DNA of 64,000 nt from Semisulcospira habei (lineage: Eukaryota > Mollusca > Gastropoda > Semisulcospiridae): assembly GCA_036245525.1 (NCBI GenBank), contig BTPG01000004.1:232723820-232787819 (forward strand). Reading direction: 5' to 3'. Made by a program: the position numbers and the translations under genes. Shown here one piece after another: positions 10,033 to 20,261 of this stretch. Every line of letters starts with the position of its first letter. Position 1 is the stretch's first letter. The notes below the pieces were generated by a model. It was given only the letters and a program-made list of their open reading frames with translations. It was not told where the DNA came from and did not search any database.

Positions 10033-11362
10033 TGTCGCGGAAATATCGCCACAAGTCCTCGCCTACTTGGAACTATTATGGGGCTAAATATAGAGTGACG
10101 TAAGTACCTTAGGACGTCATTCAGCGCAAAGCATTTTTACGTCACTCCCTTGACAAAAATAGTCATCTACGACTTGTTGACACACATTGGCATTGGTACC
10201 TCAGACATCGAAGCGAGAGGACACAAACTACCAGTCTGCGACAGACCATCAACGGCTTCGTCGACAACCGTTGGAGATTCTTTCACAAGAAACAGACGCC
10301 ACTGCTTGCCACGCCATAACCAAGATTTATGTATATTCCTTCAACTTCTTGGGGCAAGAGCGGGAGTGGTCGAAATTCAACGGTTCGTCGACAAGGCGAG
10401 ATTTGCGAGCAAGAGACAGCCGCCAGATCCAGTGGAAGGGACCGGTTGCTGTAGCCAGGGAGGGCAGAAGACCAAGATTTATCGTTGGCTGCCGGGGCTA
10501 CAGACGGTGGACGACTGGAGGGAGGGGGGCATTGAGGTCCCTTGGCTCGCGAATTATTTCTGCCGTATCATCGAAGGCGAGATCATTGCAAAGCAGGAGA
10601 CAGCCGCCATTTCCAGCGAAGGGAACCGTTTGCCGTAGCCCAGGGGAGCAGAGAACCAAGTCTCAGAGTTGGCTGCTGGGGCTACGGGCGGTAGACGACT
10701 GGGGCAGCCACCAAAATCACTGCTCTTGCAAACTAACAAAATCGCCGCATCTTCATACGTCAACGTGGACGTGCCGGGGTCGTGCCAGAGTCAAGCTGCA
10801 AACGTACTGCAACGTGGTGTGGACGACTATAAATCAACCGTCATAACGTAATGGGCATTGGGCGCTCGACGCCGTGGAGACCATGAACTGGGAACAATCA
10901 GCATCATAAACTGACCTACTACTACGGGAACACTTACAGAAGATGAGCTATTATTAAATATAAAAAAATCGCAGAGTTAGGGGGAAAGTAGAACCGGTGA
11001 CCGGTCGAGATAAACTCAGTTGTATATCGAACAAAAGGAACTCGGACATCGCGTAGACAAACTCGCATCGCTTAGTTCATCTGCGTCGTTGAGTAATATT
11101 AATAGTCGATATGTGAACCTTACGAGCTACTCTCCGTTGTAATAAAGAAGTGTGTGAAAGGAGTGAAAGTGTTCCCATCTTTGGCACTAGTCTATCGCCA
11201 CTTCTCGTTTGATACACATCTGCCATCAGAAGAAAAAAAAAGAAACAAAGAGAACCCGGCGGAGACCCTGGTGGGTGTGCGACTCCACTACTTCGAGTTA
11301 CGTATGTTCTCGAAGGGGGAGGGGGTCGCATCAACCTTTCCGCTAAATTGGGTTTCTCGACA
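10033..11362 (+). mobile_element. Probable solo LTR inserted in the 31-bp array
   Basis: A 1,330-bp non-repetitive block splits one 31-bp array. It starts TGTCGCGG and ends TTTCTCGACA, so the ends are 5-bp inverted repeats (TGTCG / CGACA) with TG...CA. The flanks are CCTA on the left and CCCA on the right, a possible 4-bp target duplication with one change; the target is the array's own CCCCATG. A TATA-like TATAAAT is at 10,828-10,834 and AATAAA at 11,141-11,146, in the order expected for an LTR read on the plus strand. An imperfect internal duplication is seen (about 10,400-10,520 against 10,590-10,705). Open frames of up to 219 codons show no recognisable domain. It could instead be another kind of insertion. 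Confidence 0.6.
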
Positions 11363-12563
11363 CCCATGTACCCTGTCCTGTGTTGAACTCTACCTCATGT
11401 ACCCTGTTCTGTGTTGAACTCTACTCCAAGTACCCTGTCCAGTGTTGAACTCTACCCCATGTACCCTGACCAGTGTTGAACGCTACCCCATGTACCGTGT
11501 CCAGTGTTGAACTCTACCCCATGTACCCTGTCCAGTGTTGAACTCTACCCCATGTACCCTGTCCTGTGTTGAACTCTACCCCATGTACCCTGTCCTGTGT
11601 TGAACTCTACCCCATGTACCCTGTCCTGTGTTGAACTCTACCCCATGTACCCTGACCAGTGTTGAACTCTACCCCACGTACCCTGTCCTGTGTTGAACTC
11701 TACCCCATGTACACTGACCAGTGTTGAACTCTACCCCATGTACCCTGTCCAGTGTTGAACTCTGCCCCATGTACCCTGTCCTGTGTTGAACTCTACCTCA
11801 TGTACCCTGACCAGTGTTGAACTCTACCCCATGTACCCTGTCCTGTGTTGAACTCTACCCCATGTACCCTGACCAGTGTTGAACTCTACCCCATGTACCC
11901 TGACTAGTGTTGAACTCTACCCCATGTACCCTGACCAGTGTTGAACTCTACCCCATGTACCGTGTCCAGTGTTGAACTCTACCCCATGTACCCTGTCCTG
12001 TGTTGAACTCTACCCCATGTACCCTGTCCTGTGTTGAACTCTACCCCATGTACCCTGTCCTGTGTTGAACTCTACCCCAAGTACCCTGTCCAGTGTTGAA
12101 CTCTGCCCCATGTACCCTGTCCTGTGTTGAACTCTACCCCATGTACCCTGTCCAGTGTTGAACTCTACCCCATCATGTACCCTGTCCAGTGTTGAACTCT
12201 ACCCCATGTACCCTGTCCAGTGTTGAACTCTACCCCATGTACCCTGTCCAGTGTTGAACTCTACCCCATGTACCCTGTCCAGTGTTGAACTCTACCCCAT
12301 GTACCCTGTCCAGTGTTGAACTCTACCCCATGTACCCTGTCCAGTGTTGAACTCTACCCCATGTACCCTGTCCTGTGTTGAACTCTACCCCGTGTACCCT
12401 GTCCAGTGTTGAACTCTACCCCGTGTACCCTGTCCAGTGTTGAACTCTACCCCATGTACCCTGTCCTGTGTTGAACTCTACCCCATGTACCCTGTCCTGT
12501 GTTGAACTCTACCCCATGTACCCTGTCCAGTGTTGAACTCTACCCCGTGTACCCTGTCCTGTA
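11363..12563. repeat. 31-bp minisatellite, right part (about 38 copies)
   Basis: It has the same unit as 9725-10,032 and resumes in phase (CCCATGTACCCTG) after the inserted block. It ends at the TTAA of the next foldback element. Confidence 0.95.
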
Positions 12564-13352
12564 TTAAACTGTTCAAGACTTTTCAAGTCTCGGGCGAGAA
12601 GTCACCTGACGTAAAGATGGCGAGATTGGCATCAGTACTAAAAGGAATCTCGTTCTGCGGGAAAAGCGTTCGGCAGTGTATGGATGGAAAGATTACTGAA
12701 GCAATGTATGGATGGAAAGATTACTGAAGCAATGTATGGATGGAAAGATTACTGAAGTGTTCAATGTGTATAACTTCTCGTAGACTGTATGGATGGAAAG
12801 ATTACTGAACAGTTCAATGTGTATAACTTCTCGTAGACTGTATGAATGGAAAGATTACTGAAGTGTTCAATGTGTATAACTTCTCGTAGACTGTATGAAT
12901 GGAAAGATTACTGAAGTGTTCAATGTGTATAACTTCTCGTAGACTGTATGAATGGAAAGATTACTGAAGTGTTCAATGTGTATAACTTCTCGTAGACTGT
13001 ATGAATGGAAAGATTACTGAAGTGTTCAACGTGTATAACTTCTCGTAGACTGTATGAATGGAAAGATTACTGAAGTGTTGAATGTGTATAACTTCTCGTA
13101 GACTGTATGAATGGAAAGATTACTGAAGTGTTCAATGTGTATAACTTCTCATAGACTGTATGAATGGAAAGATTACTGAAGAGTTCAAACTTCATAGACT
13201 ACGACAAGACTTGCAACGGACGTCAGGCATTAGGGCCCCCTGAACCACATTCTCGTAGACTGCCACAAGACTGGTAACGGACGTCAGGCATTACGTCACC
13301 CTGAGCCACATTCTCGTAGGAAGCGAGACTTGAAAAGTCCTGGATAGTTTAA
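12564..13352. mobile_element. Family H foldback element containing a minisatellite
   Basis: TTAA at 12,564-12,567 and 13,349-13,352 bound inverted ends: ACTGTTCAAGACTTTTCAAG with TCTCG on the left, and CGAGACTTGAAAAGTCC with TGGATAGT on the right. The interior is filled mostly by the 53-bp array. The 3' part holds a partial duplication of ACGGACGTCAGGCATTA (about 13,217 and 13,278). Confidence 0.75.
12665..13190. repeat. 53-bp minisatellite, about 10 copies, inside a foldback element
   Basis: Units contain GTATGAATGGAAAGATTACT and GTGTATAACTTCTCGTAGAC. The first units are short (about 26 bp, lacking the AACTTCTCG half). Confidence 0.9.
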
Positions 13353-13429
13353 CGTCGGACAGTGCTTACGATGTGCAGTTAAACACCGGACAATGTTCGT
13401 GGGGTACTTTGTCCGACGGGGAGTGTACT

Positions 13430-13955
13430 ATCGTGATGACGTCAGTTGTATTACCAGGAGGGACTGAAGTATATTATCGTGACGACTAACGTCAGCGGTA
13501 CTACGATGAGGGACTGAAGTATATTATCGTGACGACTAACGTCAGCGGTACTACGATGAGGGGCTGAATTATATTATCGTGACGACTAACGTCAGCGGTA
13601 CTACGATGAGGGACTGAATTATATTATCGTGACGACGTCAGCGGTACTACGATGAGGGGCTGAAGTAGTATTGTGATGACGTCAGCGGCCCCTACTACGA
13701 TGAGGGACTGAAGTATATTATCGTGACGACGTCAGCGGTACTACGATGAGGGGCTGAAGTAGTATTGTGATGACGTCAGCGGCCCTACTACGATGAGGGA
13801 CTGAAGTATATTATCGTGACGACGTCAGCGGTACTACGATGAGGGGCTGAATCATGTTATATTATCGTGACGACTAACGTCAGCGGTACTACGATGAGGG
13901 ACTGAAGTATATTATCGTGACGACCTCAGCGGTACTACGATGAGGGACTGAAGTG
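13430..13955. repeat. Minisatellite of about 45-60 bp, irregular, about 10 copies
   Basis: Units contain ATTATCGTGACGAC, sometimes TAACGTCAGCGGTACTACG, and end ATGAGGGACTGAAGT. Unit length varies through presence or absence of CTAA and through AGTAGTATTGTGATG variants. Confidence 0.85.
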
Positions 13956-14173
13956 GTCGGGACTTTCCCGGCGTCTGTGCGTTTGACACGCTTGTCAGTC
14001 ACCTTTTGGATGGATCGTGTCCCTTGTAGATTAGACTAGACTATGCGGATGAGGAACTGAGGCTAAAGGGGTCATCTTCGCCACACTGGGGTGTACATCT
14101 ACCCAGCGAACACTTGGGTGAAATTACGCTAGGTAATTTTCGCTGGGTAGAATTACGCCGAAATATAGCGACT
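13956..14173. other. Spacer with short quasi-palindrome
   Basis: About 13,990-14,020 has GACACGCTTGTCAGTCACCT, resembling the Penelope-like tail motif seen at 29,583. Around 14,099-14,152 TACCCAGCGAA and TTCGCTGGGTA form the ends of a small quasi-palindrome. Confidence 0.45.
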
Positions 14174-15104
14174 TTAATCCCTTGAACTCGTTCACAGCCG
14201 AGACGAACTGAGCCCGATCCAACGGCAAGAGACATACAGACGAACTGAGCCCGATTCAACGGCAAGAGACATACATAGACGAACTGAGCCCGATCCAACG
14301 GCAAGAGACATACATAGACGAACTGAGCCCGATCCAACGGCAAGAGACATACATAGACGAACTGAGCCCGATCCAACGGCAAGAGACATACATAGACGAA
14401 CTGAGCCCGATCCAACGGTAAGAGACATACAGACGAACTGAGCCCGATCCAACGGCAAGAGACATACAGACGAACTGAGCCCGATCCAACGGCAAGAGAC
14501 ATACAGACGAACTGAGCCCGATCCAACGGCAAGAGACATACATAGACGAACTGAGCCCGATCCAACGGCAAGAGACATACATAGACGAACTGAGCCCGAT
14601 CCAACGGCAAGAGACATACATAGACGAACTGAGCCCGATCCAACGGCAAGAGACATACATAGACGAACTGAGCCCGATCCAACGGCAAGAGACATACATA
14701 GACGAACTGAGCCCGATCCAACGGCAAGAGACATACATAGACAAACTGAGCCCGATCCAACGGCAAGAGACATACATAGACGAACTGAGCCCGATCCAAC
14801 GGCAAGAGACATACATAGACAAACTGAGCCCGATCCAACGGCAAGAGACATACATAGACAAACTGAGCCCGATCCAACGGCAAGAAACATACATAGACAA
14901 ACTGAGCCCGATCCAACGGCAAGAGACATACAGACGTACTGAGCCCGATCCAACGGCAAGAGACATACAGACGTACTGAGCCCGATCCAACGGCAAGAGA
15001 CATGCATAGACAAACTGAGCCCGATCCATCGGCAAGAGACATACATCCTCATGAGCCCAGGCAATTGCGGGGGCTCATGAAGATCTATGCCTCTTGCTGA
15101 AATT
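14174..15104. mobile_element. Family A foldback element with amplified left arm
   Basis: The element starts at TTAA 14,174-14,177 with TCCCTTGAACTCGTTCACAG and CCGAG. The left arm (GATCCAACGGCAAGAGACAT) has been amplified into the 39-bp array, and only its last copy continues into the hairpin apex at 15,032-15,097 (CCTCATGAGCCC then GGGGGCTCATGAAGATCTAT and GCCTCTTGC). The right terminus is not identified because the next minisatellite begins directly. Confidence 0.75.
14197..15040. repeat. 39-bp (and 35-bp) minisatellite, about 22 copies
   Basis: The unit is GACGAACTGAGCCCGATCCA plus ACGGCAAGAGACATACATA; 35-bp units lack CATA. It is the left arm of the foldback element around it. Three minus-strand frames of 259, 290 and 333 codons stay open across it, which is an artefact of the unit length. 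Confidence 0.93.
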
Positions 15105-15111
15105 ACTTTGA

Positions 15112-15530
15112 ATCTGATGTTCCTGGGCTGGTTGGGAGGGGGCTGTCTGATGTTCCTGGGCTGGTTGGGGGGGGGGGGCTGTCTGATGTTCCTGGGCTGG
15201 TTGGGGGGGGGGGGCTGTCTGATGTTCCTGGGCTGGTTGGGGGGGGGGGGCTGTCTGATGTTCCTGGGCTGGTTTGGGGGGGGGGGCTGTCTGATGTTCC
15301 TGGGCTGTTGGGGGGGGGCTGTCTGATGTTCCTGGGCTGGTTGGGGGGGGGGGCTGTCTGATGTTCCTGGGCTGGTTGGGGGGGGGCTGTCTGATGTTCC
15401 TGGGCTGGTTGGGGGGGGGGCTGTCTGATGTTCCTGGGCTGGTTGGGGGGGGGGGGCTGTCTGATGTTCCTGGGCTGGTTGGGGGGGGGGCTGTCTGATG
15501 TTCCTGGGCTGGTTGGGGGGCTGTATGATG
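15112..15530. repeat. 33-36-bp G-rich minisatellite, about 12 copies
   Basis: Units contain CTGATGTTCCTGGGCTGGTT followed by a run of 7-12 G and CTGT. Length differences between units come from the G run. It begins directly after the right arm of the foldback element at 15,097. Confidence 0.92.
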
Positions 15531-15912
15531 GTGAATTAACACAGTGAGATTACCGACACGCTGTCTGATGTTCCTGGGCTGGTTGGGGGGCTGTATGATG
15601 GTGAATTAACACAGTGAGATTACCGACACGCTGTCTGATGTTCCTGGGCTGGTTGGGGGCTGTATGATGGTGAATTAACACAGTCAGATTACCGACACGC
15701 TGTCTGATGTTCCTGGGCTGGTTGGGGGCTGTATGATGGTGAATTAACACAGTCAGATTACCGACACGCTGTCTGATGTTCCTGGGCTGGTTGGGGGCTG
15801 TATGATGGTGAATTAACACAGTGAGATTACCGACACGCTGTCTGATGTTCCTGGGCTGGTTGGGGGGCTGTATGATGGTGAATTAACACAGTGAGATTAC
15901 CGACACGCTGCG
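15531..15912. repeat. 69-70-bp minisatellite, about 5-6 copies, a derived form of the 35-bp unit
   Basis: Each unit is a 35-bp unit (CTGATGTTCCTGGGCTGGTT) plus CTGTATGATGGTGAATTAAC and ACAGTGAGATTACCGACACG. The array is a second-generation amplification at the edge of the first. Confidence 0.92.
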
Positions 15913-16753
15913 GTAAAAAGTCCCGGGCGGAATCGTGAGCCCCCGCGCGCGTTGCGGTTTTCAGTCGCTACAGCCTTTGAGCCACGCTAATAATTCCTTT
16001 TTATACACGTAAACTTTTGACCCAGTAATGGGTAAATGGCATGCTTTAGAGAATGGCATGCTGCTTGCAGTACACGACAATATATCAATGCCTCGTGCAA
16101 AAAGTGGAGGCTGAATCCCCTTAGCACTACGTATCACGATCACTACTTTTCGAAAGAACTGCGGCCGATAGAACTACGTGTCAATAGAAAGTATACAGCT
16201 TTAGAGGCGGATCGAAGGAGGGGGGGGGGGGTTACAGGCGTTCCGCCTCCCCCCCCCCCACCCCCGACCAAAAATTCTTTAAAATGCTGTAACAAAGTCC
16301 CTTTTTGGGGTGCCGTTTTGGAACCCCCCCCCTCCCCGCCCCTCTTCCGTTATTGATATTTTGGCGAATGGTGAAAATCTTAAGATGCACGCACCGCCTC
16401 TCTCTCCCCCCCCCCCCCCCCGACATCCCAACTCGCTTTTCGATTTTTCGGCCCCTGGAATCAAGGTCTAGCGTTGGGGAGGCCTTTTGTGTCAGGCTGA
16501 AGGTCCAAACAATAAGTTGGATCCCCTTCCCCCACAGACGGTAACTGATCCGCCCCTGCTGCTCGATAACACTATGTTCCACATCACTACGGCCGTTACG
16601 GCGACACGTAGTGCCAGCGATCGTAGTGCGATTGACACGTGATGCTAGCGATCGTAGCGCTATTGGCGCATAGTGCTATCGACACGTAGTTCTCGTGGAT
16701 CGTAGTGCTAGCGATACGCACCAGAAAGTGGATACTCTCGCAGACAACTGGGG
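15913..16753. other. Unassigned sequence with G/C homopolymer tracts and short degenerate repeats
   Basis: Around 16,217-16,265 a run of G and a run of C flank GTTACAGGCGTTCCGCC and could fold back on each other. Further C runs are at about 16,323 and 16,405. About 16,600-16,720 has degenerate repeats of CGATCGTAGTGCTAGCGA. Open frames of up to 116 codons look non-coding. Confidence 0.5.
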
Positions 16754-16911
16754 TCAGTTGCATGAGCGAGATTAGTCCTGCGCCAGCCACTAAGCAAGGT
16801 GCGCCGCTATAGCGGCGCACCTTGCTTAATGGCTGGCGCAGGACTAAGCTCACTTATAGCGGCGCGCCTTGCTTAGTGGCTGGCGTAGGACTAAGCTCGC
16901 TCATGCAACTG
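16754..16911. mobile_element. Family E palindrome with duplicated right arm
   Basis: The left arm runs from CAGTTGCATGAGCGAG through GTCCTGCGCCAGCCACTAAG to the centre GCGCCGCTATAGCGGCGC. The right arm appears twice in tandem (each with CTTGCTTAATGGCTGGCG or CTTGCTTAGTGGCTGGCG), and only the second copy carries the outer end CTCGCTCATGCAACTG. This catches the step from palindrome to arm duplication. Confidence 0.8.
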
Positions 16912-17052
16912 GCTCCAGGAGAGAAGAGCTGCATCTATTTCGCACTGAAAGTGCTCTTGAAACCCGCAGGGGGAACTTCAATATCTCTATTTTCAGGATG
17001 TAAACGATTCAGACACCTGTGTTCCCAGTCTCCCACGCACCGCCCACCGCCT

Positions 17053-17111
17053 GCAAGAGGCGCAGATTCTCATGAGCAGCGGCAGGGGCTCATGAAAGTC
17101 TACATCTCTTA
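17053..17111. repeat. Family A hairpin, decayed
   Basis: GCAAGAGGCGCAGATTCTCA pairs imperfectly with TCATGAAAGTCTACATCTCT. The apex is shortened (GAGCAGCGGCAGGGGC). Confidence 0.6.
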
Positions 17112-17279
17112 GGGATGGTTCCTCTATGTAGTAGTGTACTTAGTGAATTGTCTGCGCGTTGAGAATGCTATCGAGCTTTAAACCTGAGACCGGCATTTTG
17201 GAGAAAATAGTATCTTCAAGTGTAGAACACCTGCAATGGATGGGGCCGTTTACCCCCGGTCATACTGAGGCTAAAAGCT

Positions 17280-17578
17280 TCAAATCTGTACACTGCCAGC
17301 TACATTATAGTTCTTACAAATAAAGGTATAGACCAATGGCTTTAGTTCAAGGGTGGTGCCAGAATGGCTTGGCGCCTAAAGGCTAAAAGCTTCAAATTTG
17401 TACACTGCAAGCTACATTATAGTACTTACAGATAAAGGTATAGACCAATGGCTTTAGTTCAAGAGTGGTGCCAGAATGGCTTGGCGCCTAAAGGCGCCAA
17501 GCTATTCTGGCACTACCCTTGAACTATTTTAGTCAAACTTATTTCACACACTGGGGTATTCCGAATGATAAGGGTTAA
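17280..17578. mobile_element. Family B foldback element with duplicated left arm
   Basis: The hairpin is GGTGCCAGAATGGCTTGGCG on the left and CGCCAAGCTATTCTGGCACT on the right around about 17,490. The right end is CCGAATGATAAGGG plus TTAA at 17,575-17,578. The left arm with its flank (GCTACATTATAGT and TAAAGGTATAGACCAATGGC) is present twice in tandem, at about 17,270-17,385 and 17,385-17,495. From about 17,580 to 17,720 the sequence GTATGCTCAAGTGTAGAACA is also duplicated. Confidence 0.7.
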
Positions 17579-17965
17579 ACCTGAGACGGGCATTTTGGAG
17601 GAAATAGTATGCTCAAGTGTAGAACACCTGCTATGGATGGCGATGTTTAATCAAAGAGAAAGGAAATAGTATGCTCAAGTGTAGAACACCTGCTATGGAT
17701 GGCGACGTTTAATCAAAGAGAAAGGAAACACTAAAAGCCGAGTCATCAGGTTTAGATCTGATTTTTGGGCTGGTGCTTGTGTCTTCATTCAGGTGTAAAA
17801 TTGGCCGACCAGGGGACATAATACATTTTAGTGCAAGGCAAGAAATTAGCGCGCGTTCTTTTGATCTCGGTGGCGATCTGAAAAAAAAAAAAAAATACAG
17901 ACAACACGACAACCTACGAGAGCACACGGTGTATCGCGCCCCATCTGTAATGGGCGTGCATTGGT

Positions 17966-18031
17966 GCTGCTCTGTGAATTTGGACCTTACGGCTCTAGAG
18001 CCGTAAGGTCCAAAATCACAGACCAGCACAC
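17966..18031. repeat. Family C hairpin, about 30-bp arms
   Basis: Left GCTCTGTGAATTTGGACCTT with ACGGCTCTAG, right AGCCGTAAGGTCCAAAATCA with CAGACCAGC. Three other copies lie at 25,566, 26,162 and 45,296. The neighbouring sequence (17,579-17,965 and 18,032-18,537) shows poly-A tracts and no gene. Confidence 0.8.
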
Positions 18032-18558
18032 GTGTAATTTTACCAGAAATCGCAAACAACCAGAAAGAATCACAAAATGATGCCACGTTAGATATGCACT
18101 GAGTGACCAATGTTTTCAAAATAACAATTTTTGGATGGATAAAAAAAGAAAAGAAAAAAGAAGAAGAAATGAGCAGGATCTGTGACTGCACGTGCTTTGG
18201 GATAAAATTGTGGCAAATAAACACTTTGGAAAAAAAGAGCAGCAAAAACGGATACCTTTCATTTGAGGCCCATTTTGATAAAACTCTGATAATACTGCTG
18301 AACGCAAATACCTGTCCTATAAAACGAAATGGCTACTCATAAAGGCACGGCCATCATCGAAGCCAAGGGAAACAACTGTTCCATTTAAAAACGAAGCTGC
18401 TTCACATTCAAAATAAACTTCCCACGTAAAGGGAAACAACTTTGCAAAAGGGGAAGTAACTGTGTCAAGTTGGAACACAACAGCGTCCGCTGTCTTGTTG
18501 GCTGAAATATTTACATCTATTGAAGGCCATTCCACTTGCAAGAGGCATAGATTCTCAT

Positions 18559-19840
18559 AATGTGACTTGTTTGCCGATGACGCAACAATCCACATCCCCG
18601 ATAAGTGTCTGGAGTCTTTAAATGATCGTTTGCAACAGGGACTGAGTGAAATTTCCAAATGGTGTGAAAATAATGCAATGATCCTTAATCCCACCAAAAC
18701 CGAATGTATGACGATAGCAACCCGTCAGAAGCATCAGCTCAAGCCACTTTCGCTTAGCCTGGAAATCCAAGACCACACCATTACACAAGTAACTGAACAT
18801 CGCCTACTTGGAGTTATTGTTGATAACCAGATGAAATGGCAATCTCACATCAATGTTGTCTGTAAAACTGTGTCCAGAAATGTGTTTATGCTGTCTAAGC
18901 TAAAATATCTTATTGATGTCGACACTTGCAAACTATTTTACAATGCCCATGTCAAATCCCACATCGATTATGCCTCCACGACATGGGACGGCAGTGGTGA
19001 CATACACATGAAGAGGCTTAACTCCTTGCATCGCAGGGCAGTGAAGCAGATCCTGCCTGATCCAGCTCTTTCTACTGACCAAAAATTTGAAAAACTAAAA
19101 ATGCTTCCTCTTGACAAGCACCATCTCTTTAACAAAGGGGTAGTCATGTATAAAATCTGGAATGAAATCCACCCAGAATACTTGTGTAATCTCTTCACCA
19201 AGGTAGCTTCAGGCTATTCAACATCAAGGCGAAACTTCATCACACCACGCCCGAGGATAGATTTATTTAAAACCACCCTTGCTTTCTCGGGCGCCTCGTT
19301 TTGGAATAAACTGCCAGCGCACATAACACACACTGGTTCACTCCCCTCTTTCAAGGAAAGCCTCTTCAAGTACCTGCTATCTAACAGCTCATTCACTGGT
19401 TCGGGTATCTCCATCGCCTAAAGCCTTGATATTAACCTCCGCGCGCACGTGCGTGTATATGGGCGTGTGCGCGCGCGCGCGTGCGTGTGTGTGTGTGTGT
19501 GAGAGAGAGAGAGCATGCGGCGCGAGCGTGCGCGCGTGTTTGATTTCAGTGAAAGAAGGAATTTTAAAGACTATCTTTTTTTTTTTTTTTTTTTTTCCCC
19601 GTTCACATTGTTAGTAATCATAATTGGTGCCCTCCATTTTGCCTTATCCATCTCTTTTTGAACGACTTGTTATATTATGTGCACTTTCATGTTAGTAGCT
19701 TTGTACTTTTGTATCTTAGTAGCTTTGTACCTTTAGCAGATTTGTACCTTTGTAGTTTAGCAACGGCAAGCGTGAAAAATGGCACATGTGCTAACTGCTT
19801 CTTCCGTTCAGAAATAAAGTTTCAATAAAAGTTTCAATAA
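18559..19840 (+). mobile_element. 5'-truncated LINE (CR1/Jockey-like)
   Basis: It begins within the reverse transcriptase catalytic motif, contains an open frame to 19,421, then a 3' UTR with GT/GA and poly-T tracts. It ends in a tail with AATAAAGTTTC and AATAAAAGTTTC, which include polyadenylation-type signals. It is flanked by ATAA or TAA on both sides (18,557-18,560 and about 19,837-19,840), a possible very short target duplication. 5' truncation is the usual outcome of target-primed reverse transcription. Confidence 0.8.
18561..19421 (+). pseudogene. LINE reverse transcriptase, C-terminal part from FADD motif
   Basis: The frame is open for about 286 codons from just after a stop at 18,558-18,560. 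It starts CDLFADDATIH, in which FADD is the catalytic reverse transcriptase motif. It continues with LNPTKTECMTI, LLGVIVDNQMKWQSHI, LSKLKYLI and SHIDYASTTWDG, as in the thumb region of non-LTR reverse transcriptases. It closes with TLAFSGASFWNKLP and LPSFKESLFKYLL, the usual C-terminal pattern. The endonuclease and the N-terminal reverse transcriptase motifs are absent, so the protein cannot be functional. The frame is undamaged, which suggests a fairly recent insertion. Confidence 0.88.
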
Positions 19841-19882
19841 GCCCCTGCAGCAGCAGGGTCCATGTTAATCTTTGCCTCTTGC

Positions 19883-20178
19883 TGGCAGAAACGGTTTTCT
19901 TCACGTGTTCCCTCAAATTGAAGAAAAGCTTCTGGGTAAGAAGAAAATCAGCAGACGATAAAAGCCTAGACGGTTTATTGGCAATATCTGTCGCAGTCGC
20001 TTGCCGACTGCCTACAAAAAACAAAAAAAAATACACATGAACTCTCACTGTCTAGCACTCCATGGCCGGGAGAGAACAAACACAGCAGTGCATTAAAAAT
20101 CGTCGGCTTTAATTATGACAAGCAGATGCCATAAGATATACTTGCTTGGTGGGAGGTGGGGGGTGGGCGTTGCATCGG
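19883..20178. other. Spacer, no gene seen
   Basis: Unique non-coding sequence with a short A-rich tract (about 20,015-20,032) between the split hairpin and the small foldback element at 20,179. Confidence 0.5.
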
Positions 20179-20246
20179 TTACTCGTTCGAGACGTGCCGT
20201 CTCCGGTTACGCGGCTTCAAGCCGGCGGCACGTCTCAAATGAGTTA
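20179..20246. mobile_element. Small foldback element next to the 81-bp array
   Basis: TTACTCGTTCGAGACGTGCC on the left pairs with GGCACGTCTCAAATGAGTTA plus A on the right. It ends in TTAA at 20,243-20,246; the left end is TTAC at 20,179. The apex is CGGCTTCAAGCCG-like. At 68 bp it is the smallest complete element here. The array starts about 15 bp further on. Confidence 0.65.
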
Positions 20247-20261
20247 AGCCCCAAGGAAATC

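Larger units (their letters stand above)
18538..19882. mobile_element. Family A hairpin split by a LINE insertion
   Basis: The left arm GCAAGAGGCATAGATTCTCA is at 18,538-18,557. The apex and right arm, GCCCCTGCAGCAGCAGGGTC then TTAATCTTTGCCTCTTGC, resume at 19,841-19,882. Everything between is a LINE. Removing the LINE would rejoin a normal family A hairpin, so the LINE inserted into the hairpin near its apex. Confidence 0.75.

Noticed and set aside
10150..10846. Overlapping frames of 162 and 219 codons inside the probable LTR
   Set aside because: No recognisable domain; they lie in a block with LTR ends and contain an imperfect internal duplication that explains the openness.
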